Shown here: piece after piece, positions 1 to 10,060 of the stretch
How positions within the stretch are numbered: the stretch's first letter is position 1
How the letters are laid out: the number at the start of each line of letters is the position of its first letter
Source of the DNA: Carettochelys insculpta
Lineage: Eukaryota > Chordata > Testudines > Carettochelyidae
Assembly (NCBI RefSeq): GCF_033958435.1
Contig: NC_134158.1
Span: forward strand, 8,017,837-8,081,836
Length of the DNA: 64,000 nucleotides
Direction of reading: 5' to 3'
Position numbers and translations under genes: made by a program
Notes under the pieces: generated by a model
Database searches by the model: none
The model's input: the letters and a program-made list of their open reading frames with translations, nothing else
Told to the model about the DNA's origin: nothing

Positions 1-200
1 CTTCACCCCACATCACCTGCCCCTTCCTTCTTCCCTTCACCCCACCATTCACCTGCCCCTCCCCTCTCCTCTTCACCTTTCCCCCATCACCTGCCCTTCT
101 CCTTTCCTCAATCACCATCACCCTGTCCCTGACCCTCCCCCACCCTCCCTGACAGCTTCCCACCCCTCCCCCACTCCTCCTGCCCTCCCCCTCAGTGTCT
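1..200. repeat. End of a polypyrimidine minisatellite
   Basis: The stretch is almost purely C and T and is built from degenerate copies of a phrase of the type cttcacccc / catcacctgcccctcccc. The same phrase builds the 2.9-kb array at 57310-60240. In both places the array ends about 130-200 bp before a B30.2 exon, so this is the tail of the equivalent array in the upstream paralogue's last intron. Its full length is unknown because the window begins inside it. Confidence 0.85.
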
Positions 201-330
201 CCTCACAGGCAGAGGGGCCCTGACCCCCCTCAGACAACACCCCCCAGAGTGATCACTGGGGTGCAGGTTCATTTCCCTCTGAGCCCAGGGACCAGCCCTG
301 CCCCCGCACTGACTCTGTGACTCTCCCCAG

Positions 331-929
331 TGGACGTGACTCTGGATCCAGACACGGCTCATCCCCGACTCGTCCTGTCTGAGGATCGGAAACGTGTGAG
401 AGACGGAGACACCCGCCAGGATCTGCCCTGCAACCCTGAGAGATTTGATCCTTGGCTCTGTGTGCTGGGCGCTGAGTGGCTCATGGGCGGGAGGTGTTAC
501 TGGGAGGTGGAGGTGGGAGACAAGCCTTGGTGGGAGCTGGGGGTGTGCAGGGAATCTGTGAGCAGGAAGGAGGGGCTCACACGATCACCTGGGAACGGCT
601 ACTGGGTTGTGTGGCTGAGGGATGGGGGATACAAAGCCGGCACCTCCCCCTTAACCCCCCTCCCTGTGAGCACCAGGCCCGGCCGGGTGGGGATTTTCCT
701 GGACTATGAGGCGGGCGAAGTCTCATTTTACAATGTGACTGACAGGTCCCCTCTCTTCACTTTCAGGGACACCTTCTCCGGGCCCCTCCGCCCTTATTTC
801 TGTCCTGGCCTCAACTGTGGGGAGACAAACGCGGCTCCCCTGACAATCTGCCCCGTCCCAGCGCAGCCGCAGGGAATCTCTGTCCCCGACAGGGACCCTG
901 CGGCACAGACTGGCCCCTCCCAGCGCTGA
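331..929 (+). CDS. B30.2 (PRY-SPRY) terminal exon of an upstream butyrophilin-like paralogue
   Basis: This is the last coding exon of a BTN-like gene whose other exons lie left of the window. The acceptor is ctctccccag, with AG at 329-330. The reading frame opens in phase 1 (G|TG GAC GTG, read VDVTLDPDTA) and closes at TGA 927-929, giving 199 residues. PRY and SPRY motifs are plain: LVLSEDRKRV near residue 15, YWEVEVGDK at 57-65, WELGVCRESV at 68-77, GRVGIFLDYEAGEVSFYNV at 118-136 and LRPYF near 153. In BTN proteins this domain is cytoplasmic and binds ligands or partners. The exon is open along its full length and 32 of 199 residues differ from the copy at 60423-61021. Whether the whole gene is functional cannot be seen here. 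Confidence 0.93.
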
Positions 930-1380
930 CACACCCCAGCCCGGCTCCCACGGGGACGCCTAAGGGCATCACCCACCTGCCCCCACCCCAGTCAGTGCCC
1001 AGGCCTGTGCGCTGTGGGGGGAGGGAGTCAGGGGAGCAGCTGCAGGGCTGTGGGGGGCAGGGCAGTGTGGGAAATGTGTTAATTGTTCTCCCCACCCCCA
1101 GCTCCACTTCCAGCTCCCTGGGTGTGACTCAAAGGCAGGTCAGTAAAGGGCAGAGCCTGATGCTCCTGCCCCCACCCCTCCCGCACCCCAACCTCCTGCC
1201 TCAGGTCACCAGCTGAACCCCACACACCAGCCCCTCTGCAGCCCCCCTCCCCTCAGTCATAACTCCCTGCCGCACCCCGCACCCCTCCCCCACACCAGCA
1301 TCCTCTCCTGCACCCAGCTGCCCTCCTGGGCCTGCACCCCAATCCCTGAGCCAGGTCACCACCAGAACCCTCTGAGCGCT
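930..1380 (+). other. Duplicated 3' UTR, proximal block
   Basis: This sequence matches 61022-61475 almost base for base, including the GT-rich stretch near 1010-1060 and the run of ctgccgcaccccgc phrases. It is the proximal 3' UTR of the upstream BTN paralogue. Similarity ends near 1380, where the two copies have different sequence; it resumes near 3780 here and near 62050 in the other copy. I see no open frame of interest. Confidence 0.8.
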
Positions 1381-3779
1381 CCTGCCCCAGACCACAGCCC
1401 CCCCCAGCCCCTGCACCCTCTTGCACACTCCTCCCGCAGGCCAGAATCCTCAAACGCCCTCCTGTGCCCTGCACCCCAGTTCCCTGCCCCCGGTCAGAAC
1501 CCCTTCACCCAACCTGCCTCTCTGCCCCCATGACCCCTCCTGGACCCCACAACCCAATCCCCCCGCCCCCCGCCCTCCCGAGCTCCCTTCCTCTGTCCAG
1601 ACCCCTCCCCCCTCTGGAGAACAGCACAGCCCTTGGTCAGGTCTGAAAATCTTCCCTGGCTCCCACCCGAAATTACTCCCACCCCATGGGCAGCGGGTTA
1701 GCTCAGGGCTGGGGGAGGCCAGACTCCAGCCTCACCCCTCCCACCTGAGGCCACACAGAGACCTAGGCATGGTGGGGGGCGGGGTGAGGAGTTCATTCCC
1801 TTGCTGAGGCTGCATGTGTTGCCTGGTGCCCTGCAGTAACACCAGGCGGGTGCCTCAGTTTCCCTAGGCCCAGCGTCCATGTATAGCCGTCATGGGAGCT
1901 CGGGTGTGGTGACTTCTGCCAGGTAGATAAGGGGAGTTCCAGCTCTCTGGAACCTAGGCCACCCGGTGACCCCTTTCTTCCCCAGGAACCAGGACAAAGG
2001 AGGGAGCAGGGGCCTGGCTGGTTGGAAGGGGAACTGGGCAGTTTGGGGTTGGGCAGTCTGGTCTGGCTGGAGAGGGAGGAAGGAGGCCAGGAGTGGGACT
2101 TGGACACAAGTCGTCCTCACCCTGAACTCTTACATCACCACTCGCTCAGTGTGGGCTGCAGCCAGAGGGTCCCCTCTGCGCTCCCGTCTCACTTACCACC
2201 AGATACACTGGAACACTGGGGTGAGAGGTCATTTCAACCCCATCACCCCACAGTCAGTCCCTCCCGCTCCAGAGAGCCAGTCCCTCAGCACCCAGCAAAG
2301 GTGCACCCCACAGCTCTCCAAAGGCACCATGGCCAGCCACCGCCTTCCAGAGAAGAACTTCAGAAGTGTGTAAGAAACAGAAATGAGCCAGGCCCCGATG
2401 GATACCAGGCAGGGAACGTTCTCCCGGCACCGGTGCATGCGGCGAGCGCACCCGGCTAACGGAACGGACGTGAGCCAGGATCTAACCGCTGAGAGATCCC
2501 TCCCCCGCGTGGAAAAGTTTGGGGGGCGGAGGGATATGAGGTTTTGATGAAGTTGGGGAATCTCCCCCATGCAGACCCTGGCTGATCCTTCGCCTGTCCC
2601 ATACAATCAGCCACATCTATGCCTGCACCCCGTGGCCCTATGTGGAGCTCCCACCCTCATGTGACCCTCCAGCCTTACAGTTCCCATCCTCATGTGGCTA
2701 TGCAGCCCCCTCCCATTTGTACCCAAGCTTAATGTCCCCTCCCTGCCACTAGCTCCTGAGCCCACGCCCAGTCTGTCCCCCACGGGCCCTTCTGCACCAG
2801 CCTGTGACTCCTCCCCTCCCTCCCAGCAGCCCTGAGGGCCTGGCTCTGCTTTCTGTCCCGAAGCCACAGTGACCATGGCTGGAGGAAAGGCAGAACTGCA
2901 GCTTCTCCCCCACCCACCCCCCGCCACATCTATTTCCTGCTTTAAATAAATCTCTGGCTGTTAGTTCTGTGCCCGGGCAGTGGTGCAGAATTCCCCAGGA
3001 GGAGCAGCTGCTCGGCGAGTCCAGCTTTTCTGAGCATCTCCCCCCCCGCCGCCTTGTAACTCTGAGCCCTGCCCTTCACCAGCAACAGGTCCGAGAACAA
3101 GGAGGGGGCAGAGGCCAGGTGTGAACACACCTGGGATTGGAAGTCACCCAAGTGGTGCTCTGGCCTCCACTGCGCTGTGGCCCCGAGTGTTTGTTTCATT
3201 AGAGGTTGGGTTCTGTTTGTTACATCGTTTGTTATTGTTACGAAACTATTAAAAGTTCGTTAGGAAGGAGAAGTCCCTGCATTTTAAATCATTCCTAGGG
3301 CTTTCCAAAGAGTATCAAAGCACAAACCTGGGATAAAATAAACCTGGGTTAAAATAAAGGTTGTGACTGCCAGGGCGCTCTACGCCCCCGATGAGGAATG
3401 GAAAAATGCTGCAAGGCGAGTATACTGACCAGGGCAGGGAAAAGAGGGGTGAAGGGGGGTGAGTGAGAGGCTGAGAAGAAGAGAGGTGGTGAAGGCTGAG
3501 TGAGAAAAATAATGCGGCCTTGGAAGACAGCTTATCAGGAAGCAGCCTGAGGAAGATGTGTTTAGCTCCGCATGAGCATGTAACTGCAAGACTGACTTGT
3601 GCCAGAAGATTCAAGTTTCCGTATCTGTGCAGCCCATAACGGAGCTATTGTTGCATGGGGTATCTACGGACGACTGTACTTTGTTTTTGCTGAGAACTGG
3701 ACGCCCCTCTCGCTTTTTCTCCCGTGGCCATGTTAAATAAAGCGCTTCTGTTGGCCAAACAGTGATCCTGTCTGAATTT
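1381..3779. other. Sequence absent from the downstream paralogue; no gene seen
   Basis: About 2.4 kb lies here where the paralogue has only about 0.57 kb (61476-62050). I recognise no coding exon. Two AATAAA hexamers occur, at 2945-2950 and 3736-3741. The right edge, with an AATAAA followed by a pyrimidine- and GT-rich stretch, could be the end of an LTR, but I found no matching left end. The cause of the size difference is therefore unresolved. Confidence 0.45.
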
Positions 3780-4290
3780 CTATGACGGAGAGTGGGGAGC
3801 AAAACTGAGCAATTGTTTTCCTCTAGCAACGCCAGGTGCGACCCCAGCGCTCTTCTCATTCCCATTTCCACCGGGTTTTACACATACCTGCCGGGCACGT
3901 CTTGTAAACAGGATCATCGACATTGCTGGTTCGCTCCAAGCCCCAGGGCCGTTTGCCTGGGCTGTGCAGCGCCACCAGCCAATTTCCCAGTGTTGCTGGT
4001 GGGTGTCACGTCCTGTTGTGGAAAACGTCGCTGCTCCGGGTCACGGAGGGTGTTTTGGGAAATGTGGGAGCAGAGTTCGTAGCGCTAAACCCCTGAGAGT
4101 GATCCACCGAGTGTCTCTGTGTGCCTCACTCTCGTTCGTGTGCCGTGTTGGCCTGGGGTTTGGTGCGGGGGGAGCCGTGGCAGGGGTGGGAGGTGACACC
4201 TCACAGCAGGAGGTTGGATGTGGGGGGGCTCAGGCCAGGGGTGGGGGACTCAATGGCCAAGAGTTCGGTGGTGTTGGGGTCCGGTGAGAG
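3780..4290 (+). other. Duplicated 3' UTR, distal block with degraded poly(A) site
   Basis: From aaaactgagcaattg to the gtgtgccgtgttggcctggg stretch this follows 62057-62420 closely. The hexamer AATAAA at 62340-62345 corresponds here to gctaaa at 4084-4089, so the shared poly(A) signal appears lost in this copy while the GT-rich downstream element is kept. Transcripts of the upstream gene would have to end elsewhere, for example near the AATAAA at 2945 or 3736. Confidence 0.75.
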
Positions 4291-5829
4291 GAGGGGCTGA
4301 GGGCTGGGAGTTGGGAGTTGAGAGGTCTCAGGGAGTTGACCGGGGCAGCCACAGTGGGAAGGTGGCGCGGGTGGGTTACCATGGCTGAACTTTGAATAAA
4401 GGGCAGCCTCCTGAGATGGAGCAGGTCTGTATCTGTAACTTCCAAGGCGCAGCATGTTAACGTGGGAATTGCATATCTGGTAACCCTGGGGGCTGGGCTG
4501 GGGGGTGAGGGTCATGCTGCTCAGCCCTGGCATCTCCGTTGGGGGGCTGGGGGGGGCAGCCCATGCAGCAGCCCAGCCCTGGAGGGAGCAAGAGGGGCTG
4601 GGGCCAGGCCATGACACTGGGCTGAGGCTCAGGGTGAGTTTGGTGGGGAGGGGACTGGCCCCAGCTTTGAGGTGGGGGGCGGCTCTTGGGGCCAGGTTCA
4701 GCCCCAGGCTGAACTGGGGGCCCTGGCACTAGCTATGGGGTGGGGAAGGACATAGGGGCCGGCCCTGCCCCCAATTCCCTGGGGGAGCGGTGCTGTGGGG
4801 GCCAGGGCCAGGCCAAGGCACTAAGCTGAGCTCCAGCTCTGGGGTGTGGGGCCCTCTCCAGCTTCAGGGGGTGGGGGGTGTTAAGGCCGGTGCTGGGCAG
4901 CAGTGCTGGGACCAGCCTGCCACAGCCTGAACTCCTGGGGGTGAACAGCCCTGAGGGGATGGAACGCTCAGGGAAAAGGGCGGGAAAAACCGGTTCGTTC
5001 CGGTTCCAACAGTCAGCGCCCGACCACCCTGCACAGCTGCACCAAAATGCAAAATCCCCTGACCCCAGGAGGCAACTGCCACGTGCAAAGCCCCCCTTGA
5101 ATCCAAGCAAGAGACACTTGGCTCTCTCCCTGGGGGTAACCCCAAGCTCTCCCTTTTCCTGAGGAGATTGCTTGGAAACAAAGAACAGGAGTGGGCTGCC
5201 GAGTGAGAGCTGACCTTGCTTTCGGCAGCCATCACACAGACACGCCTCCAGCACACAGAATTGAAATTATTGCCTTACGAATGTAATTTATTCAGCAAAC
5301 ACAAGATGGAGCAATACGAAGCCAGTAAACAGGCGTACTTCGCTGCTGGATATAATAAAACAACTGAAAACATTCTGGCTGGAGCACAGAGAATTACTTC
5401 TCTGGTACTCAGCTTAGAAGTTACAGTGTACAGAGGAAAAATACATCAACCAGCCTAGGAAGTGCCACACCAAATCCAAAACAATATAAGCTGATTGTAC
5501 TTAACTAAACATTTCCTTTCTGCTTCCATATCTATGCTCTAATTAGGAGATGGACAGGGTATTTACAGGCTTTACTCATCCTGCGTTAGCATCTTGTCTG
5601 AGTCTTTCTGCTTCAGCCCAGCACAAAAGACTCTCCTTCAGCAGGCCCCTGCTTCAATTCAAAAATCCCCATCTTTCTCCATTGGCTCTCCTGCCAGCTC
5701 CCCACAGAGAAACCGCTGAGGGCTTAACTCTTTACCAGCATTCTTTATGTCATGTTGAAAACGGGACAGGCTTTGAGTCCTTAGTGTCCTGTAGCATTTC
5801 CATATACAGACATTTTGTCTTGTGAGTAA
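4291..5829. other. Intergenic sequence, GC-rich then AT-richer; no gene seen
   Basis: 4291-4900 is G-rich (gctgggggg-type phrases) and resembles 62480-63000 loosely, which suggests the duplicated unit extends further than the conserved 3' UTR. From 5230 the composition turns AT-richer. Open frames here are short and show no domain I know. Confidence 0.5.
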
Positions 5830-6290
5830 GGGAGAAGTGGTGGATGCAGTATTCCTGGACCTTAGTAAGGCATTTGATACAGTCTCGCACGATCTTCTTA
5901 TCAATAAACTAGGTAAATACAACTAGATGGGGCTACTATAAGGTAGGTGCATAGCTGGCTGAATAACCATTCTCAGAGAGTAGCTAGTAATGGTTTACAA
6001 TCATGCTGGAAGGGCATAAGAAGTGGGGTTCCACAGGGATCTGTTTTGGGACCAGTTCTGTTCAATATTTACATCAGTGATTTAGATATTGGCGTAGAGA
6101 GTACGCTTATTCAGTTTGCAGATGATACCAAGCTGGGAGGGGTTGCAATTGCTCTGGAGGACAGGACAGGACAGGGTCAGGATTAAAACAGAGCTGGACA
6201 AACTGGAGAAATGATTTGAGGTAAACCTAATGAAATTTAATAAGGACAAATGCAAAGTACTCCACTTAGGAAGGCACAATCAGCTTCATA
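5830..6290 (+). mobile_element. CR1 LINE fragment (reverse transcriptase core)
   Basis: Translated pieces give the CR1 reverse transcriptase core: LSKAFDTVSHDLLINKLG near 5860-5910, [20 protein letters not shown] near 6025-6085 and FADDTKLGG near 6115-6140, the last being the catalytic FADD box. The 5' and 3' parts of the element are missing and the frame is broken after about 6185, so this is a dead fragment truncated at both ends. Confidence 0.9.
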
Positions 6291-6525
6291 TGTATAAATC
6301 CTATTCTTCTTCCGCTCTCCATTTCCCCGTTCCCTCCGAACCCTGTCATCCCCCCAGCCAATCCTGGGGTGTGTCCCTCCCCCGCCCTCTCTCCTCCCCT
6401 CTCTTTTCAGTTCCACTTCCACGTTTTCATCCCTCACCTTCTGCCGCCCCCTTCTTCTTCAGTGTCACCACAAGCCGCCACATGCAGAGCAAAGGGCCGG
6501 GAGAACAGAAAGTCCCCCGACGGCC

Positions 6526-6933
6526 ATGGCCTCCACAGCTACCACAGAGGATATACGAGACGATGCCATTTGTTCCATCTGCCTGGGATACCTGCGCCAG
6601 CCAGTGACTATAGCCTGTGGGCACAACTACTGCCGAGCCTGCCTCACCCGGTACTGTGAGGAAAGGGGCACAGAGAGATGCCTACCCTGTCCCCACTTCC
6701 AGACAGGGGAGTTCGAGCCCAACGCCCGGCTGAACAACATCCTGCAAAAGCTCGAGGAGTTGGGGCTAAAGGCAGGGAAGGGGCCAAAGGAGGATCAGTA
6801 AAAGAGACATGAGAAACGCCTCACACTCTTCTGGGAGGAGGACGGAGAAGCCTTTTGCTTGGTGTGTGAGAAATCCCTGGAGCAAAAGTCCCATTCGGTG
6901 GTTCTCATCGAGGAGGCTGCCCAGGAGTACAAG
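6526..6933 (+). pseudogene. TRIM-family RING/B-box exon 1 with a stop inside the B-box
   Basis: The start codon sits in a strong context (gccATGg). Residues 1-91 form a complete C3HC4 RING finger with ligands C16, C19, C31, H33, C36, C39, C52 and C55, the E3 ubiquitin ligase module of TRIM proteins. TAA at 6799-6801 then ends the frame. The same frame continues beyond the stop as a B-box 2 and ends in EEAAQEYK followed by a GT donor at 6934, the usual TRIM exon 1 end. The stop falls on the first zinc-ligand Cys of the B-box, the next ligand Cys is Trp (LFW), and a ligand His is Gln. Three B-box ligands are therefore lost. Either this is a pseudogene or only a 91-residue RING protein can be made. 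Confidence 0.85.
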
Positions 6934-7042
6934 GTGGGAAATGCTCTACACTTTGCTTCATTACATCCCAGCAGGACCCAGGTTTATCCCCCTCCTGAGC
7001 ACAAGGATGGACATTCACAGCTGGCTGCTTCCAGTTCTCTCG

Positions 7043-7325
7043 GGGCCTGGTTTCCAGAGGGCGAGCACTGGGGCTGTGGGCAGTGGGGTGGTTTCCAGAG
7101 GGGCGAGCACTGGGGCTGTGGGCAGTGGGGTGGTTACCAGAGGGGCGAGCACTGGGGCTGTGGGCAGTGGGGTGGTTTCCAGAGGGGCGAGCACTGGGGC
7201 TGTGGGCAGTGGGGTGGTTACCAGAGGGGCGAGCACTGGGGCTGTGGGCAGTGGGGTGGTTTCCAGAGGGGCGAGCACTGGGGCTGTGGGCAGTGGGGTG
7301 GTTACCAGAGGGGCGAGCACCGTGC
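7043..7325. repeat. Minisatellite, 42-bp unit with an 84-bp higher-order pattern
   Basis: The phrase gcgagcactggggctgtggg begins at 7061, 7103, 7145, 7187, 7229, 7271 and (partial) 7313, spacing 42 bp. After the first two units, successive copies alternate between gtttcc and gttacc, so the array expanded as 84-bp dimers. Because 42 is divisible by three, several frames stay open through it on both strands; these are artefacts. It lies in the TRIM remnant's first intron. Confidence 0.95.
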
Positions 7326-7504
7326 GCAATGAGACACTATCCAGACCTTTTCTTGCCCCATCTTGGCCATCTTGCTGCAAAAGGGTTTTACCACCAGATT
7401 ACAAAGGGAGACATCTGAATTGGAATTCATTTGCAAGTTTGACACCTTTGTAGTGGGGGGGAGTTTAACAGGGGCCTTGATTTCCTGCTGCATCACAAAA
7501 CTAA

Positions 7505-7600
7505 ACAGCAGAAATGCAGCATTTTAAAGACTAACAAAACGATTTATCTGGTGATGAGATTTTGTGGGACAGACCCACTTCATCAGGTCAATCTCATTTC
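7505..7600 (-). repeat. Left arm of an old foldback element
   Basis: Read on the minus strand this gives gacctgatgaagtgggtctg, then a stretch ending in tttgttagtctttaaa. It is the same family as the foldbacks at 12592-12820 and 14194-14379. The opposite arm is at 8655-8770, and a hAT-like element (7783-8570) sits between them. Confidence 0.65.
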
Positions 7601-7782
7601 TAACACAGACGGACGTCTCGAAGTACAGAGTTCCAACATAAATTACAATAAAAACTGACAAATCAGGTATATAGGACTTCACCCCCTCCTCCAGGAAAAA
7701 ATAGATTAGCCAATACTCAGCCAGTTCCTCGCTTGCAACCCCCAGCCAATCCCCAGTGCAGAAATCACTAGATACAGAAACA

Positions 7783-8570
7783 CAGCGTTTCTCAAACTCT
7801 GTTCCGAGGAACACTGGTGTTCCACGCTGTGTGAATAGGTGTTTTGTGACAATATTTCAGTGCTAGTGATACATGTCCTTCTAAAATGTAAAATAAGAAA
7901 TTATGCATGTGTCAAAAATACTAAGGCATTTTAATAGTATTTAGATTAGATTTATTAACATTTATTATGCATTCATAATAATGTAGTTATTACGCTACTC
8001 ACGCTGAAACAGAGATGCAAAAACACTCTTCCCATTTAAAAAAACAGTCAGACGTGACCTATTTTTATTTTGCAGAAGGTTTTTGAAAAAATAACAAATT
8101 TATAAAAAGAAAATATTTAAAAATAATTTTCCATATCTAATTTGTTTTGTGTTTCTTTTTCATAAAAAATGGTTTTTAAGTATAAAGGAAGATTGGTCGT
8201 TTTTTGAACAATATTGTCCTTTCAGTTTCTGTGGAAAAGAATGACATTCATTGTCCTTCTTTCGGCTGTCATGTTGATGTTTTTTCCAGTTTGTACTTAA
8301 TTTTTAATTTTTATTCTTAATTATAGTGTTGCTGCCTATGCTATCAGAAGGACATTAGTTGTTCATTCAAGAGATTTTCTCTTGCTATTTTTTGTTTTTT
8401 ATAAACTAAAAGATGTAAAAAAACCTCCTTTATATCAAATTTTGAGTATTGCCTGCAGTAATTTTCTGGTATCAAATACCATCCCCCTCCCCCTCCCAGC
8501 ATATATGTGTTCTGTCAGGATATTCCAAGCCCAAAAGTGTTCCGTGGCCAAATTATGTTGGGAAACGCTG
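7783..8570. mobile_element. Non-autonomous hAT-like DNA transposon
   Basis: The ends are inverted: cagcgtttctcaaac at 7783 and ttgggaaacgctg finishing at 8570. The interior is AT-rich and contains no transposase frame. Terminal inverted repeats starting CAG with a following TTCTCAA-type motif are typical of hAT MITEs. The 8-bp flanks do not match, so the target duplication is not visible and the assignment rests on the termini. Confidence 0.65.
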
Positions 8571-8654
8571 ATATATATGTTATAGCTCCATCTATCTCTG
8601 TACATCTGTATCTCCGTATAGAGGTGCAGATATCCTGTATTCTCATTTCTGTTC

Positions 8655-8770
8655 AGGCTTGAAGAAGTGTCCCTTACCCTTCTCTGAAAGCTCATTACCT
8701 AACCAATAAAATTGTTAGTCTTTCAGGTGCTACAAAACTGCTTTTTGTGCAGCTAGAGAGTAACACAGCT
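8655..8770 (+). repeat. Right arm of the old foldback element
   Basis: The sequence contains ttgttagtctttcaggtgct and then agagagtaacacagctcc. This corresponds to the long right arm of the foldback at 14194-14379 (ctgttagtgtatcaggtgcc and gactaacacggctactcc). It pairs with 7505-7600. Confidence 0.6.
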
Positions 8771-8817
8771 CCCTCTCTGCAACTGATGGCTGTTTATCGC
8801 ACAGGATGCCCCTGCAG

Positions 8818-8913
8818 GAGAAGCTCCGGGGGGCCCTGGGCCCTCTCAGGGAGCAGCTGGAGGAGGCCCTGGCGCTGACGTCCAAAGAGGAGAATAAAAC
8901 TGTGGAGTGGCAG
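8818..8913 (+). pseudogene. TRIM exon 2 (start of coiled coil), 96 bp
   Basis: Exactly 96 bp lie between an acceptor (gcccctgcag, AG at 8816-8817) and a donor (cag|gtgggt, GT at 8914-8915). The translation begins EKLRGALGPLREQLEEALAL and ends VEWQ; 96 bp and a phase 0 junction with exon 1 are characteristic of TRIM exon 2. It therefore belongs with 6526-6933. I could not find exon 3 (usually about 231 bp of coiled coil) or later exons downstream before the gypsy-like remnant at 10 kb, so the gene is truncated as well as broken. Confidence 0.85.
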
Positions 8914-10060
8914 GTGGGTGTCTGGGTTTCTCTGCCCCAAGCCCTTCCCCCTGCAGCGTTTCCAGGGACAGGGTCTGTGGAGCTCCAGGACGAGACAAGG
9001 AACCTGCTCCGGTTGCTCGGCCCGTGACCCAGGCGTGCTGCCAGCAGGATGAGGCTGTGTACTTGGGGGGAATCTGAGCACAGCAGCTCCCTGGCCCCTC
9101 TGCAGTGGCGCACACTCACCCCTGTGCTCTCCCTTAGCGGTAAATTCTCAGTGGTGGGTGCAGCATTTTCACTATCACAGGGATCCTGTTTCCCGCCTGC
9201 AGCCGGCAGGATTCAGAGGCCTGTGAAATTACTTCACAGCATCTCTGCAGCCTGGAGCAAATGGGCTGTTCCCTCCCGCTCCGTCCTCCAAAGCCCTTAC
9301 AATGTGTCTGCCCCACTCCCATATCAGACGCTGGAGCTGGGCACTGAGCCGAGGGGTTCCCCCAGGGGTGAGGTCCGACACCTCTCAGCGTCTAGGCTGG
9401 GGGCTGAGCTCTTGTGCACATGGAACCAGAGGCGGGCGTGGAGCTCTGTGGAGAATCTGCCCCACGGCTGCGTCTGCCCGGCACCAACATCCAGCTGGGG
9501 CTGCGCACCCGTCATTGCACCCGAGCCGGCCAGATCAAAGCTCGCGGGATGTGTCTGTATGTGGTGCTGTGACACCTCCATGGCAGGTGGACACCCCTGA
9601 GCCAGCAGAGCCAGGGTCCGTCTGTGTACAGCCAGGCAGAGCCCGGCCACCTCACAGCCTCTGGTGCCCTCCTGTGGCCACCTCATCCCGGTCACTTGCT
9701 GCTGTGCCTGTGACCTGCCCTAAGCTGTTGGTAGCCGGGGGATGAACCCACGGGGGAAATGGCTGTGCTGGTTCAGCAGCACAGGGCGAGTGAGGAAGAC
9801 ACTGGCTGGGCACTGGGCACATGGGAACAGGACACTTGGCAAGGCTGGGTGAGGCCACAGCCAGCTCTGACAATACACTGGGAGCCCAACACCCATGAGA
9901 GCCCCAGGCTGGCACCCAAAGGGCTGTTGGCACCTGCCCCTCGGTCCTGCCCATCGCAGGGCTGGGCAGGGTTGTCAGAGAAGGAGCATCACCCACACCC
10001 TGCTGCAATGGGTCCCCTGGGTGTGTGCAGCAATGCCGACCCCTTTTGCTCATCCTGCAT
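8914..10060. other. No gene seen
   Basis: The sequence is GC-rich with several open frames of 60-180 codons on both strands. They overlap each other, lack recognisable domains, and have composition typical of GC-rich non-coding DNA. No further TRIM exon was found here. Confidence 0.5.

Noticed and set aside
330..332. Start codon for the B30.2 frames (also 60422)
   Set aside because: The apparent GTG start uses the last base of the intron AG; this is a phase 1 splice junction, not a translation start.
7043..7325. CRISPR-like array
   Set aside because: Units are directly adjacent, with no unique spacers; it is a minisatellite in vertebrate DNA.
6809..7453. Open frames of 111-214 codons with repeated peptide units
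   Set aside because: They are produced by the 42-bp minisatellite. The only real coding trace nearby is the broken B-box before 6934.
9049..9745. Open frames of 147-183 codons as missing TRIM exons
   Set aside because: No coiled-coil or B30.2 pattern, and no suitable phase or length for TRIM exon 3.
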